64,000 nucleotides of DNA from Clostridia bacterium (GTDB taxonomy: Bacteria > Bacillota > Clostridia > Oscillospirales > Acutalibacteraceae). The translations under genes and the position numbers were made by a program. Location of the stretch: the NCBI GenBank assembly GCA_900767025.1, contig CAAFXS010000101.1:1-64000 (forward strand), in the 5' to 3' direction. The notes beneath the pieces are model-generated. The model ran no database searches. It saw only the letters and a list, made by a program, of their open reading frames with translations, and had not been told where the DNA came from. Shown one piece after another: positions 58,707 through 64,000 of the stretch. The number at the start of each line of letters is the position of its first letter. The first letter of the stretch is position 1.

Positions 58707-59380
58707 TTTTTAATCTCCTTTTTAAGCTTCAGCTCACGCTCTGCCTGGCTTGGTCTTAAATACACAGGCATTAAGCGGTCGGCCGAAATTTTATCTTTAT
58801 TCAAAGCCGCCTTTGAAACACCGATACCGTTTTGATAACGCCTTTCAGAGTCGGCTAAAATAACATTTTCAAGGTCAAGGCTCTTATAACAAAGCTCTGC
58901 GCCGTCACCTGCAATAATTACACGGTCATAGGCTTTAAGATCTTCCCTTAAATCATCAAGGGATATTGCTCTGTCAGGGCAAAGCCTTTCAACACATCTG
59001 TGGCTGATTTTGAATATTCCGTTATAAAACTGCATACGCCTTGCATCCATTACGGCACAGATAACTGCGTTTTCATCGGTAAAATTATAAGCAATAGCCT
59101 CAAGAGTAGAAACAGGAATACAAGGTACAGAGTCTTTAAACGCAAGTCCTTTAACTGTGGCAACACCTATCCTTACTCCTGTAAAGGAACCGGGACCTGC
59201 GGTAACGGCAATAGCGTCAAGGTCACTTGCCTTGTAATCCCCCATTACTCTTTTAATCATAGGCAAAAGAGTTTCACTGTGTGTAAGCCCTGCATTTATA
59301 AATTCACTTTTAATAATCTTTTCACCGTCTGTAAGTGCAACAGAAGCCGTAACAGCCGATGAATCAACGGACAAAAGCAT
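58703..59380 (-). CDS. tsaB: tRNA threonylcarbamoyladenosine biosynthesis protein TsaB
   Basis: 225 residues of the TsaB/YeaZ type, which with TsaD and TsaE makes t6A37 of ANN-decoding tRNAs. N-terminal S-V-D-S-S-A and the G-P-G-S-F-T-G-V-R-I-G motif near 63-73 are characteristic. It overlaps tsaE by one base (TAATG). TsaD is not in the window. Confidence 0.92.
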   Translation of the reverse strand: MLLSVDSSAVTASVALTDGEKIIKSEFINAGLTHSETLLPMIKRVMGDYKASDLDAIAVTAGPGSFTGVRIGVATVKGLAFKDSVPCIPVSTLEAIAYNFTDENAVICAVMDARRMQFYNGIFKISHRCVERLCPDRAISLDDLREDLKAYDRVIIAGDGAELCYKSLDLENVILADSERRYQNGIGVSKAALNKDKISADRLMPVYLRPSQAERELKLKKEIKK

Positions 59381-59811
59381 TATTCTTCCTCGAATTTTTT
59401 ATATATTTTAAAGCTACGGGAATTATCCCCTGTTTTTGAAATTTCAACAACGGTGGTATACTCAGGCAATGCACCGTAAACATTTTCGCTCCACTCAACA
59501 GCTATATATGCGTCTGTGTCAAGATAATCGAAAAAGCCTGTGGAATACAGGTCCTCCCAGCTTTCAATACGGTACATATCAAAATGGTGAAGAGTATTCA
59601 CCTTACCTATATACGAATTGCAGATTGCAAAGGTGGGAGAGGAAACATCACAGTCGATACCAAGACCCTTTGCAACGCCTGTGGTAAAAGCGGTTTTGCC
59701 CATACCCAATCCGCCGATAAAGGCAATAACACTGCCCTTTGGCAGTTCCCCTGCAATACTACTGCCGAGTTCAACCGTTTCTTCATACGAATTTGTTACA
59801 AATTCCCTCAT
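59380..59811 (-). CDS. tsaE: tRNA threonylcarbamoyladenosine biosynthesis ATPase TsaE
   Basis: A 143-residue P-loop ATPase with Walker A G-G-L-G-M-G-K-T (33-40) and S-P-T-F-A-I-C-N near 78-85. It partners TsaB/TsaD in t6A synthesis. One-base overlaps with both neighbours show coupled translation. Confidence 0.93.
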   Translation of the reverse strand: MREFVTNSYEETVELGSSIAGELPKGSVIAFIGGLGMGKTAFTTGVAKGLGIDCDVSSPTFAICNSYIGKVNTLHHFDMYRIESWEDLYSTGFFDYLDTDAYIAVEWSENVYGALPEYTTVVEISKTGDNSRSFKIYKKFEEE

Positions 59812-61478
59812 CAGAAAAGACCTACCGTATTTCCGTTTTCGTCAATATCAATTTTATACGCCGCCGGTGATTTTGAAAGACCGGGCATTGTCATAATTGA
59901 GCCTGTCTGCAAAACGATAAAGCCTGCACCGTTTGAAAGGGACGCAGAGGAAACGGTAATTCTAAAGCCCTTTGGTCTGCCCAAGGCGGTGGGATTATCG
60001 GAAAGGCTGTACTGTGTTTTAGCCATACATACAGGGATTTTATCCGCACCAAGAGCAATAAACTCGTCAATGCTCTTTTTTGCCTCCTTGGTATAATCAA
60101 CACCGTCGGCACCGTAAATCTCCCTTGCGATGGTTTCAATCTTATCGTAAAGGGGCATATCAAGGTCATAAAGCTGGTGGAAATTATTTTCCTTTTCACA
60201 GGCTTCTACAACCTTTTGTGCAAGCTCTACCGAGCCCTTTCCGCCCTCTGCAAAGCACTTAGTAACAGAGAAATCAGCACCCTTGCTTTCGCAGAAAGAC
60301 TTAACAAATTCAATTTCCCTGTCGGTATCGGCATAAAAATGGTTGATTGCCACAACAACGGGAACACCGAATTTTTTAAGATTATCAATATGAGCACCGA
60401 GGTTAACACTGCCCTTTTCAAGCGCCTCCATATTCTCCTGTGCCAAGTCTGTCTTTGCCACACCGCCGTTATATTTCATAGAACGGACAGTGGCAACAAG
60501 AACAATACAGCTTGGTTTAAGACCTGCAAAGCGACACTTAATGTCAAGGAATTTTTCTGCACCTAAATCAGAGCCGAAGCCTGCCTCGGTGATGCAGTAA
60601 TCGCCAAGCTTGAGAGCAGTTTTTGTTGCACGGATTGAGTTACATCCGTGAGCGATATTTGCAAAGGGACCGCCGTGCATTATTGCCGGAGTATTCTCAA
60701 GAGTCTGAACAAGATTGGGTTTAATTGCATCCTTCAAAAGCACGGTCATAGCACCGTTAGCTTTAATATCCCTGCAGTAAACAGGCTTGCCGTCATAGGT
60801 ATAGGCAACTAAAATATTGCCGAGTCTTTCCTTTAAATCAAACAAATCCTCTGCAAGACAAAGAATTGCCATAACCTCGCTTGCAACGGTGATTATAAAA
60901 TGGTCCTCTCTCGGTATGCCGTTAAGCTTACCGCCAAGGGAGCAAACAATATTTCTCAAGGCACGGTCATTCATATCAAGGCAACGCTTAACAAGCACTC
61001 TTCTTTGGTCGATACCAAGCTCGTTGCCCTGCTGAATATGGTTATCAAGGATAGCGCACATAAGGTTGTTGGCACTTGTAATGGCGTGCATATCCCCTGT
61101 GAAATGAAGGTTAATATCCTCCATAGGAACAACCTGGGAATAACCGCCGCCTGCTGCTCCGCCCTTGATACCGAACACAGGACCGAGAGACGGCTCACGA
61201 AGTGCTATAACGGCATTTTTGCCGATTTGGCACATACCCTGACCGAGTCCTATTGAAACAGTTGTTTTGCCCTCGCCTGCCGGTGTGGGATTAACGGCGG
61301 TAACAAGCACAAGCTTGCCGTCCTCCTTATCCTTAAGGCGTTCAAGAACGCTGTCGGAAATTTTTGCCTTATAATGACTGTAAGGCTCAAGCTCATCAGC
61401 CTTGATGCCGATGCTTTCGCCGATTTCGGTTATTTTTTTCATTTTTGCCTGCTGTGCAATTTCAATATCTGTAAGCAT
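59811..61478 (-). CDS. fhs: Formate--tetrahydrofolate ligase
   Basis: A 555-residue cytosolic enzyme making 10-formyl-THF from formate, THF and ATP, entry to one-carbon metabolism and, in acetogens, to the Wood-Ljungdahl methyl branch. ATP loop T-P-A-G-E-G-K-T-T (65-73) and full family length. No other Wood-Ljungdahl gene is nearby, so a purine/serine role is as likely. First gene of the fhs-tsaE-tsaB-rpiB string. Confidence 0.96.
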   Translation of the reverse strand: MLTDIEIAQQAKMKKITEIGESIGIKADELEPYSHYKAKISDSVLERLKDKEDGKLVLVTAVNPTPAGEGKTTVSIGLGQGMCQIGKNAVIALREPSLGPVFGIKGGAAGGGYSQVVPMEDINLHFTGDMHAITSANNLMCAILDNHIQQGNELGIDQRRVLVKRCLDMNDRALRNIVCSLGGKLNGIPREDHFIITVASEVMAILCLAEDLFDLKERLGNILVAYTYDGKPVYCRDIKANGAMTVLLKDAIKPNLVQTLENTPAIMHGGPFANIAHGCNSIRATKTALKLGDYCITEAGFGSDLGAEKFLDIKCRFAGLKPSCIVLVATVRSMKYNGGVAKTDLAQENMEALEKGSVNLGAHIDNLKKFGVPVVVAINHFYADTDREIEFVKSFCESKGADFSVTKCFAEGGKGSVELAQKVVEACEKENNFHQLYDLDMPLYDKIETIAREIYGADGVDYTKEAKKSIDEFIALGADKIPVCMAKTQYSLSDNPTALGRPKGFRITVSSASLSNGAGFIVLQTGSIMTMPGLSKSPAAYKIDIDENGNTVGLF

Positions 61479-61509
61479 AGAAAAACTCCTTACCCTTGTT
61501 TGTGAGGAT

Positions 61510-61537
61510 ATTATATCATATTTAATATAATATTCAA
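61510..61537 (-). promoter_or_regulatory. Promoter of the fhs operon
   Basis: TTGAAT (61532-61537) and TATAAT (61510-61515), 16-base spacer, minus strand, about 25 bases before the ATG region's AAGGAG site. Confidence 0.65.
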
Positions 61538-61577
61538 ATACTATTTTTTACATTATATACATAATTTTAGTATTGAC

Positions 61578-61606
61578 TTGAACTGAAAGGTGTTATTTAA
61601 TATAAT
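61578..61606 (+). promoter_or_regulatory. Promoter of the RodA/FtsW-family gene
   Basis: TTGAAC (61578-61583) and TATAAT (61601-61606), 17-base spacer. AGGAGG lies a few bases before the ATG at 61629, giving a very short leader of about 16 bases. Confidence 0.65.
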
Positions 61607-61628
61607 AGTACACAGAAAGGAGGTTGCA

Positions 61629-62783
61629 ATGGAACAAAAAAGAATAGGCTTTTTCGGCGGACTTGATTTTGTTACAATAATCACTGCCCTTATCGGCTCT
61701 GCTTACGGGCTTGCCCTTGTTTACAGTGCAACCTACAACAGACTCGAGGACGGTCAGCTGATTTCCGGCGGAGTCAGAAGTATGCTTGTTTCCGTTATCG
61801 GCGGTATCATAGTTGCACTTATTGTAAGCAACATTGACTATGAGATTATTTCAAAGCTATGGCCCATTATTGCCGGCGGATGCATTTTGCTGATGATTAT
61901 AACAATGCTTTTCGGTACTGCCGCCAATGAGGACAGGCCTGACGCACGCTCTTGGCTGAATCTTGGATTTTTCACATTTCAGACCAGTGAGCTTTTAAAG
62001 GTCGGGTTTATAATCAGTTTTTCCTATCATCTTGATATGGTTAAGGACCATATTAACAGGATTAAAACAATTATTCCGCTTGTAATTCACGGTGCCGTTC
62101 CTGTTGCCTTGGTTATTGCCACAGGTGACGCAGGCTCTGCACTTATTTTCCTTGTTATGTTTATCGGAATGCTCTTTTTTGCAAAGGTAAACATCGGCTA
62201 CTTTGCCGCAGGAATATGTGCAATTGTTGTTGGCTTTATTGCCGCCTGGAAATTAAATATTATCAGCGGTCTTCAGCGAGAGCGTATTACCGCACTGTTT
62301 TATCCCGAGCAGTATGCAGACACAATGTATCAGCAGACAAACGGAAAAATTGCAATCGGCAGCGGCGGTTTGTTCGGTCAGGGCTTTCTTAACGGCACAA
62401 TGACTCAGGGCACGGATATGCGAGTTCCCGTTAATGACAACGATATGATTTTGTCCGTAGCCGGTGAGGAATTCGGCTTTGTGGGCACAATGGCTGTGCT
62501 TATTATTTTAGCCGTGCTTGTTTTCAGGGTACTGTTTACAGGGCTGAAGGCAAGGGACAATGTGGGACATCTTATGTGCTGCGGTATTGCAGTAATGCTT
62601 TTTGCACAGATTTTTGTTAACATCGGTATGGAGCTTTCACTCCTGCCTGTTATCGGAATTACACTTCCCCTTTTCTCCTCCGGCGGTTCGTCGTCACTGT
62701 GCATTTATCTTGCACTGGGAATTGAAATGAGTGTTTACAGGTTTTCAAAATCACAAAGCAAGGCTCTGCTTTATACAGGATAA
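61629..62783 (+). CDS. RodA/FtsW/SpoVE-family peptidoglycan glycosyltransferase
   Basis: 384 residues with about ten hydrophobic segments. SEDS proteins polymerise lipid II with a class B PBP. The R-S-W-L-N-L-G-F-F-T-F-Q-T-S-E-L-L-K segment near 115-131 and N-I-G-M-E-L-S-L-L-P-V-I-G-I-T-L-P near 335-352 are typical, as is the late S-S-G-G-S-S motif. RodA fits slightly better than FtsW or SpoVE, but this is uncertain. The ATG at 61629 has AGGAGG 6 bases upstream; the longer frame would include the promoter. Confidence 0.9.
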   Translation: MEQKRIGFFGGLDFVTIITALIGSAYGLALVYSATYNRLEDGQLISGGVRSMLVSVIGGIIVALIVSNIDYEIISKLWPIIAGGCILLMIITMLFGTAANEDRPDARSWLNLGFFTFQTSELLKVGFIISFSYHLDMVKDHINRIKTIIPLVIHGAVPVALVIATGDAGSALIFLVMFIGMLFFAKVNIGYFAAGICAIVVGFIAAWKLNIISGLQRERITALFYPEQYADTMYQQTNGKIAIGSGGLFGQGFLNGTMTQGTDMRVPVNDNDMILSVAGEEFGFVGTMAVLIILAVLVFRVLFTGLKARDNVGHLMCCGIAVMLFAQIFVNIGMELSLLPVIGITLPLFSSGGSSSLCIYLALGIEMSVYRFSKSQSKALLYTG

Positions 62784-62820
62784 AAAATTCCGGACGGATT
62801 TCTCCGTCCGGATATTTTTT
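62782..62820. terminator. Bidirectional terminator between converging genes
   Basis: A 10-bp stem TCCGGACGGA/TCCGTCCGGA (62789-62798 with 62803-62812), 4-base loop, with A/T runs on both sides. It overlaps both stop regions. Confidence 0.9.
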
Positions 62821-64000
62821 ATTTATACAGCTTTACAGTTGCTTTATAGCTGCCGTAAATCCAGCAGGTATTACTGCCCTCAAGGGAGGTTGTAACATTG
62901 CAGGAGGTATTGCCCTCGGCAGGCTTATCGCCCAGCGATGACAAATCCACTGTCAGCTTAACATTTGAACGGCTGAGAGCTGCTAAATCATTTTCAGGAC
63001 CCACTGCCGTAACCCTTGAGTCACTCAACGAAACTACATCCGCTTTATAGCCCTTGGGTATATTGGTTATTTCTACATTTGAAAAGCCGATGGAAATGCT
63101 CTTGGTTGAATAGGTGTCAGGCACCTTTACCGTTACGGTAATATGACTGATATCATCAAGAATTGCAAAGCTTTCAAGATTATTTACATCAATATCAATT
63201 TTATTTTCACCCACAGTTAATTGTGAAAAATCAATATTGCCGATATTTGCCTTGTCGAGCTTTGCCTCCTCAAGCACACCGGCGTTAACCTTATTTACAC
63301 TGTAGCTGACATCAAAATCGTTAATATTAAGATTTGCAGGCTTGCCTGTAAATGACGAGGTAACGCTCAAAACCGTCTTTTTCAGCACGGGAATGGTAAG
63401 GGTGATTTTTTCATTCTTTGTTTCAAAGCTGATATAATCAACCTTATTGCCGTAGCTGTCAACAGGAGTAATGGTGGCATCAAGGGTTTGAGTTGTGTTG
63501 ATAGACTCTGTGAAGTTAACACTTGTTACAACGCTTTTAACCTGAGAAACATATGTTTTAGGTCCTTTGACAGTAACACTGCTTTCGCTTAAAAGCTCCT
63601 GACCCATAACATATCCGTCTTGGATAAAATCGTCATTCTCATACTGAATGGTGATATCCATTACCTTTTCGTCCTCAACATCAAAATATGCCTTATACAC
63701 GGTGGGATAATAGCTGATAACTGAAAAATCCTTGTTGTCGCCGCTGTCAACCCTGATAGGCACCTCCATATTACCGTTGGTTGTTACTGTGTTTGTTTGG
63801 AGATAAACATTAAGGTCATCTGCGGTAATATCCTTGGCAAGATATTTTTTACAGCTTACAGTTACATCAACATCAATGGTTTCATCGCCGAAGCACTTTA
63901 TGCCAAGCTGTGATGCGGCGGAGTCGGAGAAATCAACAGTAACCGGCACCGTAACGGTTTTGGTGGTTTCCGGCGAAAGATTCATAGAGGTAGCGCACCA
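62819..64000 (-). CDS. YbbR/CdaR-like protein, 5' end outside the window
   Basis: At least 394 residues, open at the window edge: the frame continues past 63985 without a stop. It consists of repeated YbbR domains (beta-rich, about 80-90 residues each; recurring V-x-V-x-G-P and V-T-A-V-G-P-E strands). CdaR-type proteins carry an N-terminal membrane helix and control the di-adenylate cyclase CdaA, whose gene usually lies directly upstream; both would be beyond the edge. Outside the cell membrane if the helix is present. Confidence 0.8.
   Translation of the reverse strand, partial: WCATSMNLSPETTKTVTVPVTVDFSDSAASQLGIKCFGDETIDVDVTVSCKKYLAKDITADDLNVYLQTNTVTTNGNMEVPIRVDSGDNKDFSVISYYPTVYKAYFDVEDEKVMDITIQYENDDFIQDGYVMGQELLSESSVTVKGPKTYVSQVKSVVTSVNFTESINTTQTLDATITPVDSYGNKVDYISFETKNEKITLTIPVLKKTVLSVTSSFTGKPANLNINDFDVSYSVNKVNAGVLEEAKLDKANIGNIDFSQLTVGENKIDIDVNNLESFAILDDISHITVTVKVPDTYSTKSISIGFSNVEITNIPKGYKADVVSLSDSRVTAVGPENDLAALSRSNVKLTVDLSSLGDKPAEGNTSCNVTTSLEGSNTCWIYGSYKATVKLYK

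Noticed and set aside
1..64000. CRISPR array, prophage, integrase or insertion sequence
   Set aside because: No regularly spaced repeats, cas genes, integrase, transposase or phage structural genes were seen on either strand.

Overview
The window looks like a chromosomal stretch of an anaerobic, endospore-forming low-to-mid GC Firmicute, probably Clostridia of the Ruminococcaceae/Oscillospiraceae kind. The signs are both dipicolinate synthase subunits (SpoVFA/SpoVFB), a TepA-YlzJ-SpoIIIE neighbourhood, Rex, acetate kinase, L-lactate dehydrogenase, formate-THF ligase, rubredoxin/rubrerythrin proteins, strong AGGAGG-type ribosome binding sites, and frequent TTG/GTG starts. The family placement is inference. 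No phage, integrase, insertion sequence or CRISPR array was seen; most of the window is housekeeping.

Layout. 1-120 is a perfect 120-bp palindrome at the window edge, most likely an assembly fold-back over the pyrI terminator. 87-9984 (minus) is one compact operon, pyrC-carA-carB-pyrK-pyrD-pyrF-pyrE-pyrB-pyrI, covering the whole route from bicarbonate and glutamine to UMP. 10139-13777 holds a GH4 glycosidase, a PfkB sugar kinase and an MFS transporter. 13843-17113 is a vitamin B6 unit: pyridoxal/pyridoxamine kinase, an ECF S-component and a radical SAM gene, divergent from a PdxR/MocR regulator that lacks the usual PLP lysine. 17221-20873 carries a small membrane protein, a GH127 beta-L-arabinofuranosidase and a MATE exporter, ending in a MITE. 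21122-23100 has an NAD(P)-binding epimerase-like protein and a GNAT acetyltransferase, followed by a structured repeat.

23374-30661 (minus) is tepA, a ylzJ-like gene, a degenerate uppP-like gene, ftsK/spoIIIE, ygiQ, a comEA-like gene and comF. 30859-35351 (plus) has aconitase, isocitrate dehydrogenase, rex and an unknown gene. 35409-36959 is a secreted leucine-rich-repeat protein whose leader carries an unassigned structured RNA plus an intrinsic terminator. 37182-43252 (minus) has ldh, a phosphoribosyltransferase, a HIT protein, alaS, a PC4-like protein and ackA; tmcAL diverges. 44550-49291 (minus) has a FliB-like protein, cysK, a glutamate-synthase/rubrerythrin fusion, a PerR-like regulator and tRNA-Leu(GAG). 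49342-54003 is a HAD phosphatase plus potABCD. 54087-58706 has dpaAB, murC, a lipoprotein and rpiB; 58703-61478 has tsaB, tsaE and fhs. 61629-62783 is a RodA/FtsW-family gene and the window ends inside a YbbR/CdaR-like gene.

The most interesting signals are (a) a multi-hairpin element present twice, downstream of two unrelated genes, with compensatory base-pair changes; (b) the promoter-RNA-terminator unit before the leucine-rich-repeat gene; (c) an in-frame fusion of an FMN glutamate-synthase domain to rubrerythrin that still contains a ribosome binding site and start codon at the junction; and (d) a UppP homologue lacking its catalytic residues, overlapped by a short YlzJ-like frame. All statements come from reading the sequence; no database search or folding program was run.
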